NCBI RefSeq assembly: GCF_000379065.1
Contig: NZ_KB900614.1
Location: forward strand, 1,348,854-1,412,853
DNA from: Salinispora mooreana
GTDB lineage: Bacteria > Actinomycetota > Actinomycetes > Mycobacteriales > Micromonosporaceae
DNA length: 64,000 nt
Direction of reading: 5' to 3'
This document shows, piece after piece, positions 1 to 8,500 of this stretch. The stretch's first letter is position 1. Each line of letters opens with the position of its first letter. The notes below the pieces were generated by a model that searched no databases, was not told the origin of the DNA, and saw only the letters and a program-made list of their open reading frames with translations. The position numbers and the translations under genes are program-made.

Positions 1-179
1 GCGCCCGCGGTGGGCAGCAGGCCGCCGACGGCGCGCAGCAGCGTTGACTTGCCGGCGCCGTTCGGGCCGATCACGGTCACCCACTCGCCGGCGGCGACGC
101 TCAGGTCGACCCCGGTGAGGATGGGTACGCCGGCCAGCCGGACCCGCAGGTCGCGTACCGCCACCGCAGGTGCGCTCAT
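1..179 (-). CDS. btuD: ABC transporter ATP-binding protein, vitamin B12 import (partial)
   Basis: Only the N-terminal 59 codons are inside the window; the rest lies off the left edge. A Walker A motif, GPNGAGKST, sits at about residues 38-46. This marks a nucleotide-binding subunit that powers import from the inner face of the membrane. Its ATG overlaps the stop of the permease gene by 4 bases, so the two are translationally coupled. Together with the upstream permease and lipoprotein, and the cobalamin riboswitch ahead of them, the natural reading is BtuD. A related heme or siderophore importer is the alternative, but the riboswitch argues for B12. Confidence 0.88.
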   Translation of the reverse strand, partial: MSAPAVAVRDLRVRLAGVPILTGVDLSVAAGEWVTVIGPNGAGKSTLLRAVGGLLPTAG

Positions 180-1264
180 CCCAGCACCCGCCGGGCGCTC
201 CGCAGTACCAGGACGAAGAACGGGCCGCCGAGCAGGGCGGTCACCACGCCGATCGGGATCTCCTCGGGGGCGGCGACGGTACGGGCGACCACGTCGGTCA
301 GCGCCAGGAACGCCCCGCCGAAGAGCATCGACAGCGGCAGGATCACCCGGTAGCTGGAGCCGGCGAGCAGTCGTACGGCGTGCGGCACGATGATTCCGAC
401 GAAGCCGATCAGCCCGGACGCGGAGACCGCCGCGGCGGTGCCGAGGGAGGCGGCGGCGATCAGCAGGTAGCGAGACCGTTGCGGGTGCAGGCCCAGGCTG
501 GTCGCCTCGTCGTCGCCGACCGAGAGGACGTCCAGCTCCCGCCGGTGCAGCAGGACCACCACGGCGGTCAGCAGGAAGTACGGCAGGACCAGCCACACAT
601 CGTGCCAGCCGGCGGTGGCGAGCCGCCCGAGCAGCCAGGCATAGACCTGTTGGATGCTGTCTGAGTTGCGTTGCAGCAGGTACGTCTGTCCGGCGGAGAG
701 GAAGGCGGAGACCGCCACCCCGGCCAGGATCAGGGTCGCCGGTGATCGGCTTCGGCCACCGGCGGAGCCGAGCAGGTAGGTCAGCGTGACCGCGCCGATC
801 GCGCCGACGAACGCGGCCAGCGGGATGGTGACCGGCAGCCCGGTGATCGCCCCGCCGACCCCACCAGCGGTGATCACCACGGTGACCGCGAACCCGGCGC
901 CGGCCGCGACCCCGAGCAGGTACGGGTCGGCCAGCGGGTTACGGAACACGCCCTGGTAGGCGCCACCGGCCAGGGCGAGCAAGCCGCCGACGAGCAGGCC
1001 GAGTACGGCCCGGGGCAGGCGCAGCTCGGTGACGATGGCGATCTCCCGCTCGGTGAGCCCGCTGTCGAGGCCGACCCCGGGGAGGAGGTTCAGTAGCTCG
1101 ACCGCGACGCTGCCGGGCGGCAGGCTGACCGGGCCGAGGGAGACGCCCGCCACCAGGGCGGCCAGGACCGCGGCCAGCCCGGCGACGAGCCAGCCGGGCC
1201 GCAGCCCGGCTGGCCGAGCCGTGGCCGCCCGGAGGGAGGGGCGCTGGGCTACCACCTGCCGCAT
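176..1264 (-). CDS. btuC: FecCD/BtuC-family permease, vitamin B12 import
   Basis: A 362-residue, highly hydrophobic protein with the length and about ten membrane segments usual for the FecCD/BtuC family, which forms the translocation pore for cobalamin, heme or siderophores. The segment around PLADPYLLGVAAGAGF is typical of the family. It sits between a lipoprotein gene and an ATPase gene, with 33 bases to the former and a 4-base overlap with the latter, giving a btuFCD order. Substrate assignment rests on the riboswitch upstream of the operon, not on the permease sequence. Confidence 0.88.
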   Translation of the reverse strand: MRQVVAQRPSLRAATARPAGLRPGWLVAGLAAVLAALVAGVSLGPVSLPPGSVAVELLNLLPGVGLDSGLTEREIAIVTELRLPRAVLGLLVGGLLALAGGAYQGVFRNPLADPYLLGVAAGAGFAVTVVITAGGVGGAITGLPVTIPLAAFVGAIGAVTLTYLLGSAGGRSRSPATLILAGVAVSAFLSAGQTYLLQRNSDSIQQVYAWLLGRLATAGWHDVWLVLPYFLLTAVVVLLHRRELDVLSVGDDEATSLGLHPQRSRYLLIAAASLGTAAAVSASGLIGFVGIIVPHAVRLLAGSSYRVILPLSMLFGGAFLALTDVVARTVAAPEEIPIGVVTALLGGPFFVLVLRSARRVLG

Positions 1265-1297
1265 GGGAAGGCCTCTGCTACTGCCGCCGGTCCAGCG

Positions 1298-2236
1298 TCA
1301 CGCGGGGACCTTGGCGGTCGCCTCGATGATCGTGCGGAGCAGGTCAACGACGCGCGGGCCCCACCGGGAGGCGATGTCGTCGTCGAGCGCGACGACCTGG
1401 TTCTCCTGTACGGCGGTGAGCGTCGCCCAGCCGGGTCGGGCCTGGACCGACGCGATGCTCTGCTGGCAGCACTTGGTGTCGGCGAGGAAGACGAAATCCG
1501 GGTTGGCCTGGACGATGATCTCCTCGGAGAGCTGCGGGTAGCCGCCGCTCGCGCCGTCCGCGTCGGCCGGGTCGGCGATGTTCTCGAGCCCGGCGAGCGC
1601 GTAGAGCGAGCCGATGAAGGTCTTGCTGGTGGCGGTGTACAGCTCGGGGCTGAGCTCGTGGAAGTAGGTCAGCTTCTCCGCCCGCTGGGGCAGGTCGGCG
1701 ACCAACTCCGCGATGTCGTCCCGCATCTGGCTGACCACGTCGGCGGCCTCGGCGGGGTGCCCGGTCAGCGCGCCCACCTCGGTGAGCTGCCGATAGGTGT
1801 CGTCCAGCGTGACCGCCGCCGGGGTGAGGAAGACCGGGATCTTCAGCGTGGTGAGCTGGTCCACGATCTTGTTCTGGTCGTTGGAGAGCAGCACCAGGTC
1901 GGGGTTGTGGGCGGCGATCGCCTCGGCGTTCGGCTGGAAGCCGGAGAGATCGGTCTGCGGTGCCTCCGCCGGATAGTTGGAGTTGTCATCGACCGCGACG
2001 ACCTGCGGCCCCGCCCCGATCGCGAAGAGCATCTCGGTGGCGGCCGCCGACAGCGAGACGATCTTCTCCGGCTGCTCTTCCAGCGTCAGCGAGCCGACGG
2101 TTACCGGGAAGGTCGCGGCGCTCTTCGCGCCGTCGTCGGCTGCGGGGGAGTTGGTGGTGTTCTCGGCACAGCCGCCGAGCGCGAGCGCGGCCACCGCGAG
2201 GGCCGCGGTGAAGAACCGGGGGGTACGTCTGGACAT
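1298..2236 (-). CDS. btuF: Cobalamin-binding lipoprotein, ABC transporter substrate-binding subunit
   Basis: A 312-residue BtuF/FepB-type binding protein. The N-terminus is a lipoprotein signal ending in a lipobox, LALGGC, so the mature protein should be anchored outside the membrane by its cysteine. The body matches the two-lobed TroA-like fold: EKIVSLSAAATEMLFAIG near the start and AHNPDLVLLS in the first lobe. A cysteine pair (KCCQQ) near residue 255 is unusual. It is the first gene of the btuFCD operon and is preceded by a cobalamin riboswitch, which is the main ground for calling its ligand B12. Confidence 0.88.
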   Translation of the reverse strand: MSRRTPRFFTAALAVAALALGGCAENTTNSPAADDGAKSAATFPVTVGSLTLEEQPEKIVSLSAAATEMLFAIGAGPQVVAVDDNSNYPAEAPQTDLSGFQPNAEAIAAHNPDLVLLSNDQNKIVDQLTTLKIPVFLTPAAVTLDDTYRQLTEVGALTGHPAEAADVVSQMRDDIAELVADLPQRAEKLTYFHELSPELYTATSKTFIGSLYALAGLENIADPADADGASGGYPQLSEEIIVQANPDFVFLADTKCCQQSIASVQARPGWATLTAVQENQVVALDDDIASRWGPRVVDLLRTIIEATAKVPA

Positions 2237-2329
2237 CGGGCCTCCTGTCGGTCGAGGAGTTGGTGCTTCGCCGACAGGGACCGAGGTGCCCGTCCACGAG
2301 GCGCCCTTCCTCGAGAGCGCGTATCGCGA

Positions 2330-2450
2330 CCGACCGCAGGCGACCTGACTCGTCTCCGGGACAAGCCCGGGGCATCACAGTTGCGGGACAGCGCCGGTTT
2401 CCCACCGGCTTCGCTGCGGGATGGTCGGTAGCACGGTAGCGCACGGTCGG
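2330..2450 (-). promoter_or_regulatory. Cobalamin riboswitch upstream of btuF
   Basis: Read on the minus strand, the leader shows a conserved core: AAGCCGGTGGGAAACCGGC followed by GCTGTCCCGCAACTGTGA, then a B12 box, GAGTCAGGTCGCCTGC. A closing helix is visible, with CCGACCG (near 2450) able to pair with CGGTCGG (near 2336). This is the standard adenosylcobalamin riboswitch arrangement and it lies in the leader of btuFCD. High cobalamin is expected to reduce transporter expression. The exact element boundaries are approximate. Confidence 0.92.
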
Positions 2451-2489
2451 GCCGGAGCCCGGAGTTGGCCGCAGACGTGTGACGAGGTG

Positions 2490-2520
2490 GGGTGGGGGCC
2501 CAGGGACAGGGCCCCCACCC
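2490..2520 (-). terminator. GC-rich hairpin terminator after the carboxypeptidase gene
   Basis: A perfect 12-bp stem, GGGTGGGGGCCC with GGGCCCCCACCC, around a 7-base loop begins 5 bases after the stop of the M14 carboxypeptidase gene. There is no clear U-tract, which is common for actinobacterial terminators. It also separates that gene from the riboswitch leader. Confidence 0.75.
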
Positions 2521-2524
2521 GGAG

Positions 2525-4405
2525 TCAGGAAACAGTGATGGTGACGTTGTCGACTGCTGCCTCGACGAGGCTTCCGCCGGAGGCGTCCGCCGCCGCCACC
2601 TGGATCTGGATCGACTGGCCGGCATACGGCGTCAGGTCGAGGTTGGCCACTGACCAGGAGGCGCTGCGGTTGGTCGCCGCCCCGGCCTGGTTGAGCAGGG
2701 TGGTGGTGCCGCCGCTGTGCACGACGCTGACCCGGAGGTAGTCGGCGGAGGAGGCGTTCGAGTAGTGCGCCAGGTACCAGGCCAACGAGAGCGTCAGCGT
2801 GCCGCTCGACGGCAGGGCCACCGCTGGGGAGCGGGCGCTGGTCACGCCGCCGTCGATGTCGTGGGTGCCCGCCGAGGAGCCGGCGAGCCGACCGGTGACC
2901 AGGTCGTTACTGCCCGCGTACGGGGTGAGCTGCTTGGCACCGGAGTAGCTGGTCGCCTGGGCGGCGCCCCGCTCCCACTGGCCGGTGGTGGCGGTGTCGG
3001 TGCCGTCGGGGTCAATGGTCCAGCCGGTCGTGGTCTCGAAGGTGTCCGCCCAGACCGTCTCCCCGCCGCCGCCACCGTCGCAGTACTGGTCCTCCTTGCC
3101 GATCGCCCGGTACGGGCAGTCGGCGTACTCGGAGAGGAGCAGCACCGCTTCGCGGTTGCGGGCGGTCTCCGCCGGGATCACCTCATCGGGTGGGTAGAAG
3201 CCACCCCCCGCGGCGGAGCCGGGGTAGAGCTCGAAGGTGTATGCCCAGATCCCGTGCTCTCCCCACATCCAGTCGATGCTGCTGCCGTCGGTGATGTAGA
3301 GGTCGCTGGACTGCTGCGGGGTGTAGCCGTTGGTGGCCGCCATCTGCCCGCCGATGGTGGCGAAGGTGTTGTACTGGTCGGCCGTCATCCCCGGGGCGGT
3401 GTTGCTGTATGTGTAGCCGAACGGCCAGAGCACCAGCTCGGAGTAGGTGTGGAAGTCGATGTTGGCCTTGATCTGCTGGGCTCCGCCTACGACCCGGCTG
3501 TCAACAAAGTCGCGCACCGCATCGGTCTCCGGGGCGGAGAAGGGCGACGGGCCCCGGTAGGTGCTCGACGAGGTGGAGCCGGAGGAGCCGCCGCAGCAGC
3601 CCCAGAGGTAGTCCCAGTTGCGGTTCAGGTCGGTGCCGACCCAGGACGAGCCGCTGTTCGGCTGCCGGTTCTTCCGCCACGACCGGTACGAGCCGGTGGC
3701 GATGTCGTACTCGCTGCCGTCCGGGTTCACGGTCGGCACGATCCACAACTCCCGGCTGTTGACCACGTTGGTGACCCGGGAGTCGCTGCCGTAGTTGTCG
3801 GTGAAGAGGTTGAGCAGATAGATCGCCATCTCCACGGTCAGGTGCTCCCGGGCGTGCTGCTGGGAGTTGAAGAGGATCTCTGGTTCGTCCTCGTCGGTCC
3901 CGACGTTGTCGGAGATCTTCACCGCCATCAGGTCCCGGCCCTCGTACGAGGTGCCGATGCTGATCTTCCGCGCGATGCTGGGGTGGTCCGCCACCACCTG
4001 GTTCACCACCGCCGTCAGCTCGGCGTAGTTGTGGTAGTCGGAGTCGGCGGGCGGGAAGTCGAAGATGCCGACGTCCCCGTGATCGTGATCGTGGTGGGTG
4101 GGGGCTACCGGCACCTCCTCCAGTTCGAAGCCCAGCCGGGTGATCGCGGCGGCCTCGGCGGCGGTGGCGGAGACGTGCAGGACGCCGTGCTCGGAGTAGT
4201 CGATCGCGGCGCCGGTGCTGGCGACCGCGCTGCGGTCGGTCACGGTACGCGGGCCGAGCACCCGGTACTGGACGGCGGCCGACTCACCGGTGGGCTCCGA
4301 CGTGGTGTTCGCGGAGACCGGTGGCGCCGCGAAGGTGAGCAGGCCGAACCCCGCGGCGACGACGAACGCGAGGCGGCGGCGAAGGGTGGGGGTGCGGAAG
4401 GCCAT
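2525..4405 (-). CDS. Secreted zinc carboxypeptidase, M14 family
   Basis: A 626-residue exported metallopeptidase that removes C-terminal residues from peptides outside the cell. The start follows an AGGAGG six bases upstream; an upstream in-frame start is possible but poorly placed. A signal peptide ends near VSANT. Zinc ligands are H184 and E187 (in QQHAREH) and H319 (DFHTYSE); the catalytic glutamate is E392 (YTFELYP). The catalytic domain spans roughly residues 120-425. A C-terminal beta-rich domain of about 170 residues ([12 protein letters not shown]...) resembles the accessory domains of secreted actinobacterial proteases. Standalone gene with its own terminator. Confidence 0.9.
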   Translation of the reverse strand: MAFRTPTLRRRLAFVVAAGFGLLTFAAPPVSANTTSEPTGESAAVQYRVLGPRTVTDRSAVASTGAAIDYSEHGVLHVSATAAEAAAITRLGFELEEVPVAPTHHDHDHGDVGIFDFPPADSDYHNYAELTAVVNQVVADHPSIARKISIGTSYEGRDLMAVKISDNVGTDEDEPEILFNSQQHAREHLTVEMAIYLLNLFTDNYGSDSRVTNVVNSRELWIVPTVNPDGSEYDIATGSYRSWRKNRQPNSGSSWVGTDLNRNWDYLWGCCGGSSGSTSSSTYRGPSPFSAPETDAVRDFVDSRVVGGAQQIKANIDFHTYSELVLWPFGYTYSNTAPGMTADQYNTFATIGGQMAATNGYTPQQSSDLYITDGSSIDWMWGEHGIWAYTFELYPGSAAGGGFYPPDEVIPAETARNREAVLLLSEYADCPYRAIGKEDQYCDGGGGGETVWADTFETTTGWTIDPDGTDTATTGQWERGAAQATSYSGAKQLTPYAGSNDLVTGRLAGSSAGTHDIDGGVTSARSPAVALPSSGTLTLSLAWYLAHYSNASSADYLRVSVVHSGGTTTLLNQAGAATNRSASWSVANLDLTPYAGQSIQIQVAAADASGGSLVEAAVDNVTITVS

Positions 4406-4521
4406 GGACAACCTCCTGATGAGCGCGGGAAACCTTTCCCGCCTGGTACCGCACACTCCACCACTCAGCGCATGGTCATATCAATATTCTTCCATGTATA
4501 AATTAAGCGGTGATCCGGAGG

Positions 4522-4815
4522 TCAGGACTTCGGCGCGTCGCCGCCCTGCTCCGCCGAGTCCGTCCCGGCGTCGTCCTCGCCGGCCAGTGCGGAGCGCAGT
4601 CGCTCCTTCTCCGCGCGCCGCCGCTCTGCGGCGGCGGCCATCTCCTCGGCCATCTCCTCCCGCCACGGACGCAGCAGGAAGAAGGAGAGCGCCGCCGAGA
4701 AGATCAGCGCCACCATCAGCTTGATGAAGAGATTCAACTCCACGAACCACAGGGCCGCCAGCACGACGACAAACAGCCCGATCCGGCCCAGCGTGTACTT
4801 GACCGCCGCGCTCAT
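4522..4815 (-). CDS. Small membrane protein, DUF4229-like
   Basis: A 97-residue protein with two hydrophobic segments (about residues 10-25 and 30-50), then an arginine/glutamate-rich, probably helical cytoplasmic tail. Length and layout match the actinobacterial DUF4229 family, whose function is unknown. The ATG is chosen because GGAG lies just upstream; a longer frame reaches back to 4893 without a good ribosome binding site. It is followed 35 bases upstream (same strand) by another small membrane protein, so the two may be co-transcribed after mqnE. Confidence 0.72.
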   Translation of the reverse strand: MSAAVKYTLGRIGLFVVVLAALWFVELNLFIKLMVALIFSAALSFFLLRPWREEMAEEMAAAAERRRAEKERLRSALAGEDDAGTDSAEQGGDAPKS

Positions 4816-4850
4816 CTCCGTACTCCGTTCTCCGCCATCGGCCGGCGGCC

Positions 4851-5273
4851 TCAGCCCGCCCTCCGGGCGAGCCACCGCACGCCGTGGAACCACACCACCG
4901 CGTACCCCACCGTGAAGGCCGCCGCACCCAACCCGCCGGAGACCACCGGCAACAGGTCAGTGGTGAGGCCGGCCACCACCAGGCCGAGGGTCAGCCCCAT
5001 GGCCCCGGCTACCAGGCCCGCCACCACCCGGGCGGCGCCGAACCCCCAGGCGCGGAAGTCATCCCAGTAGAGCCAGGCCGGCAGGATCACCGCCAACCAC
5101 CCGTTGGCCTGCCCGAACTCCCCCGAACTGAGCGAGGTGAAACCCCAGTCCAGTGCCACCAACGCGAGCACCCCGAAGACCCAGCCGGCCAGGCTCACCC
5201 CGAGCAGGTCGCCCAGGGTCAGCACGCGCCCCTCGGCGTCTCGCCGGGGAATTTTGTTGCGCTGCTCGGTCAT
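4851..5273 (-). CDS. Hypothetical membrane protein, four predicted segments
   Basis: A 140-residue protein with an N-terminal charged cytoplasmic stretch and about four hydrophobic segments (GVSLAGWVFGVLALVALDW, LAVILPAWLYW, VVAGLVAGAMGLTLGLVVAG, GGLGAAAFTVGYAVVWF). I do not recognise a named family. It lies 37 bases downstream of mqnE on the same strand, so co-transcription with the menaquinone gene is possible. No catalytic motif is visible. Confidence 0.72.
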   Translation of the reverse strand: MTEQRNKIPRRDAEGRVLTLGDLLGVSLAGWVFGVLALVALDWGFTSLSSGEFGQANGWLAVILPAWLYWDDFRAWGFGAARVVAGLVAGAMGLTLGLVVAGLTTDLLPVVSGGLGAAAFTVGYAVVWFHGVRWLARRAG

Positions 5274-5310
5274 GGCCCTACGAGGGTACGCGAACCGCCG
5301 ACCAGCACGA

Positions 5311-6480
5311 TCAGGCCCACACCTGCTGCGGCTGGGCGCGGCGCTCGGCGAGTGAGGGCGCGGCGTCGTACTCGCGCACGACGTCGTACCGGGTGTTGCG
5401 CTCGACCGGGCGGAACCCGGCATCCCAGATCAGGTCCAACAGGTCAGCCCGGTGCATGGTGTTCGGCGTACCGTACGAGTCGGCATCATGGGTGATCTTG
5501 TATTCGACCACCGAGCCGTCCAGGTCGTCCACGCCGAAGTTCAGCGACAGCTGGGCCACCGAGAGCCCGTGCATCACCCAGAAGCACTTCACGTGCGGGA
5601 CGTTGTCGAAGAGCAGCCGGGACACCGCGTACGTCTTCAGCGACTCCGCCGGCGAGGCCATCGTGGTCCGCGCCTGGATCTGGTTACGGATCTTGCCGTC
5701 CGCCGAGTCAACGAAGTCATGCTGGTAGCGCAGCGGGATGAAGACCACGAAGCCGTTGGTCTCGTCCTGCAGCTCCCGCAGGCGCAGCACGTGGTCAACC
5801 CGGTGCCGGGGCTCCTCGATGTGCCCGTACAGCATGGTTGACGGGGTCTTCATGCCCTTGTTGTGCGCCAGCCGGTGGATGCGGGACCAGTCCTCCCAGT
5901 GGCAGGCGTGGTCAACGATGTGCTGCCGCACATCCCAGTCGAAGATCTCCGCGCCGCCGCCGGTCAACGACTCCAGACCGGCGTCCATCAGCTCGTCCAG
6001 GATCTCGTCGGCGCTCAGGCCGCTGATCTTCTCGAACCACTGCACCTCGGTCGCGGTGAACGCCTTGAGCCGGACGTTCGGCAGCGCCGCCTTCAGCTCA
6101 CGGAGCACCTTCGGGTAGTAGCGCCACGGCAGGGTGGGGTGCAGCCCGTTGACGATGTGCAGCTCGGTGAGCTGCTCGTCCTCCATCTCCTTGGCCTTGC
6201 GGACCGCCTCGTCAATCCGCATCGTGTACGCGTCCTTCTCGCCCGGCTTGCGCTGGAACGAACAGTACGCACAGCTGGCGCTACAGACGTTGGTCAGGTT
6301 CAGGTGCCGGTTGACGTTGAACATCACCCGGTCGCCGTTCAGTTCGGTCCGCCGGTGGTGCGCAAGCCGACCCAGCCAGGTCAGGTCGTCACTCTCGTAG
6401 AGGGCGATCCCGTCCGCGCGGGTCAGCCGCTCGCCGGCGTACACCTTCGCTTCGAGCTCGCGCTTGAGTCCGGCGTCCAT
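5311..6480 (-). CDS. mqnE: Aminofutalosine synthase (radical SAM), menaquinone biosynthesis
   Basis: A 389-residue radical SAM enzyme. The CxxxCxxC cluster is C66-C70-C73 (CSASCAYC), binding the [4Fe-4S] cluster that cleaves S-adenosylmethionine. The sequence FNVNRHLNLTNVC and the TGGGAEIFDWDVR segment fit the MqnE/CofH branch. MqnE joins 3-[(1-carboxyvinyl)oxy]benzoate to the adenosyl moiety of SAM, giving aminofutalosine, the committed step of the futalosine route to menaquinone. The late-pathway UbiX-, UbiA- and UbiD-type genes lie about 7-10 kb away on the same strand. The related MqnC is the main alternative; length and motif context favour MqnE. Confidence 0.9.
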   Translation of the reverse strand: MDAGLKRELEAKVYAGERLTRADGIALYESDDLTWLGRLAHHRRTELNGDRVMFNVNRHLNLTNVCSASCAYCSFQRKPGEKDAYTMRIDEAVRKAKEMEDEQLTELHIVNGLHPTLPWRYYPKVLRELKAALPNVRLKAFTATEVQWFEKISGLSADEILDELMDAGLESLTGGGAEIFDWDVRQHIVDHACHWEDWSRIHRLAHNKGMKTPSTMLYGHIEEPRHRVDHVLRLRELQDETNGFVVFIPLRYQHDFVDSADGKIRNQIQARTTMASPAESLKTYAVSRLLFDNVPHVKCFWVMHGLSVAQLSLNFGVDDLDGSVVEYKITHDADSYGTPNTMHRADLLDLIWDAGFRPVERNTRYDVVREYDAAPSLAERRAQPQQVWA

Positions 6481-6746
6481 CTCCAGCCCCGTCCCTTCCG
6501 CCTGTGGTCCCGATCGAGCCTACGTGGGACGGCGAACCCGCGGTCAGCGCGGGCGGTGCGCCGCGACAAACCTCACCGCTCTCCCCGTCGCCGCTATCCG
6601 AATTCTCAGCTACTCGTAACCCGACCACACATCGACACTGCTGCCCGCGTGCGATAGGACAGGGTGGGGCCGGACGCGACACACCACTGGTAGCGTCCGG
6701 ACACCGTGTGCACCCAATGCACGGATTGACCCAGACAAGGAGCGGA

Positions 6747-8300
6747 ATGGGCGACAGCAGCTACGGACGGCGACCTCGACGACGCCCGGTGATCTCACCG
6801 GTGCTCCGCCCGAAGCTCTGGTCCGCGTTGCTGGGCCTCATCGCCGCCGGGGCGCTCAGCGCGCCGGTCTACGCCGATCCGTCACTGCCCAACACCGTGC
6901 CCGACAGCGGCGCCCGACCGGTCCTGTCCGGCCCGCTGAGCCTGCCCGGCGGCGGACCGCTCGCCCCGTCTGGGTCAACGCCGGTCAACAACCTCATCAA
7001 CGGACCGCTCGCCACCCAGATCTATGCGGCCGAGGCCCGCATCGGTCAGCTGAGCGACGAACTGCTCCTGCTGAAGCAGCAACGCGCCGAGGCGGAGGCG
7101 CGGCTCATCGCCGCCGAACGGGAGCTGAACACGGCCCTGACCGCGCTGGCCAAAGCCCAGTCGCGAGCCGATGCCGCGGCCGCCGACGCGATCAAGGCGG
7201 CGGCCGCGTTGCCACCGGCGCCCTTCGCCGACGATCTCCAGGATCTGAATGAGCTCTCCGGCCTTGCCCGGGGAGAGAAGGTCGCGGGCCGGGAAACCAC
7301 CGCGGCGACCCGGGAGCTCAACCGGGCCCGCTCCGACGAGCAGGCCGCGCGGCGGGAGTGGACGGCGGCGCAGTCCCGGGCACGCTCCATCGACACCACC
7401 TACGCCAGCACTGAGCAGTCGCTGCGCAGCGAGAAGGCGAAGCTCGCCACTCTCCGCCAGGACAACGACGCCCTCCTGCTGGAGCTGGAGCGTCAGCAGG
7501 AGGCGGCGGAGCAGGCGCTCGGCGCGCAGTGGGTCGCCAACGAGACAGCGAACGGGCTCTCCGCGCACCCCACCGCCCGCGCGGCGGTCGCCTACGCGAT
7601 CGACCAGCTCGGCGACCCGTACCTCTGGGCGGCCGAGGGGCCGGACCGATTCGACTGCTCGGGCCTGATCTGGGCCGCCTACCGCTCGGCCGGCTACCGC
7701 AACCTGCCCCGGGTCTCCCGCGACCAGTACTACGCGACCCGGCACCGCACCGTTCCCCGGACCGGCCTGCTCCCCGGTGACCTGCTCTTCTTCGCCTCCG
7801 GATCGAGCTGGACCAGCATCCACCACATCGGCATGTACATCGGCGGCGGGCGGATGATCCACGCCCCGAGCAGCGGTGACGTGGTCAAGATTTCAACTGT
7901 GACCTGGTCGCGCCTCTACGCGGCGACGCGAGTGATCGACGGCGTCCCCGCATCGACCACGCCCACACCCACGCCAACCGCATCGCCCACCCCGAAGCCG
8001 ACACCGCCCCCGGCGCCGTCACCATCCCCCTCGGCCACGAGCACCCCGTCGCACTCGGCGCCGCCGACCGACTCCCCGTCCCCCACGACCAGCCCGAGCA
8101 ACACCCCGTTCCCCACCACTTCCCCCTCGGCGCCCCCGACCAGCAGCCCGCCCCCCACCACCAGCCCGAGCAACACCCCGCCCCCCACCACCTCACTCTC
8201 GGCAGAACCGACCGATACCCCGCCCCCCATCACCTCATCCTCGGCGGAACCGACCGAACGCCCGTCGCCCTCGACGGCCGGCAGCTCATTCCTGCCGTAG
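6747..8300 (+). CDS. NlpC/P60 peptidoglycan endopeptidase with Ser/Thr/Pro-rich tail
   Basis: A 517-residue secreted wall hydrolase. The ATG follows AGGAG; a twin-arginine-rich N-terminus leads into a hydrophobic signal segment ending near VYADP. Residues about 90-270 form a long alanine/arginine/glutamate-rich coiled coil. The NlpC/P60 domain follows, with catalytic C304 (FDCSGL) and H360 (HHIGMYIG). These enzymes cut gamma-D-glutamyl-diaminopimelate links in peptidoglycan. The last 120 residues are low-complexity Pro/Thr/Ser (TPTPTASPTPKP and similar), likely spanning the wall. Length and layout resemble RipA/RipC-like actinobacterial hydrolases. Confidence 0.88.
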   Translation: MGDSSYGRRPRRRPVISPVLRPKLWSALLGLIAAGALSAPVYADPSLPNTVPDSGARPVLSGPLSLPGGGPLAPSGSTPVNNLINGPLATQIYAAEARIGQLSDELLLLKQQRAEAEARLIAAERELNTALTALAKAQSRADAAAADAIKAAAALPPAPFADDLQDLNELSGLARGEKVAGRETTAATRELNRARSDEQAARREWTAAQSRARSIDTTYASTEQSLRSEKAKLATLRQDNDALLLELERQQEAAEQALGAQWVANETANGLSAHPTARAAVAYAIDQLGDPYLWAAEGPDRFDCSGLIWAAYRSAGYRNLPRVSRDQYYATRHRTVPRTGLLPGDLLFFASGSSWTSIHHIGMYIGGGRMIHAPSSGDVVKISTVTWSRLYAATRVIDGVPASTTPTPTPTASPTPKPTPPPAPSPSPSATSTPSHSAPPTDSPSPTTSPSNTPFPTTSPSAPPTSSPPPTTSPSNTPPPTTSLSAEPTDTPPPITSSSAEPTERPSPSTAGSSFLP

Positions 8301-8500
8301 CCCGGCGAGACCGCTCCGACCTGCCGTCCTGATCTCCTAGGAGCAGGGCCGCAGACTTTGGGCATCCTGAGGTGACGCGACAACCGGCGGGGTAGCCCTG
8401 CTCCGGCTGTGCTCCCTGGACGGAATGTGGCACGGTGAGACCAGGCATTCCCGGCTCGGGTGACACGAGTCCGGGTGCGAGCACGGCGCGGAGGGCGAAC

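Noticed and set aside
2717..4501. A 594-codon open frame opposite the M14 carboxypeptidase gene
   Set aside because: Val/Gly/Arg-rich composition with no motif; it is an antisense shadow created by high GC, while the opposite strand carries all carboxypeptidase residues.
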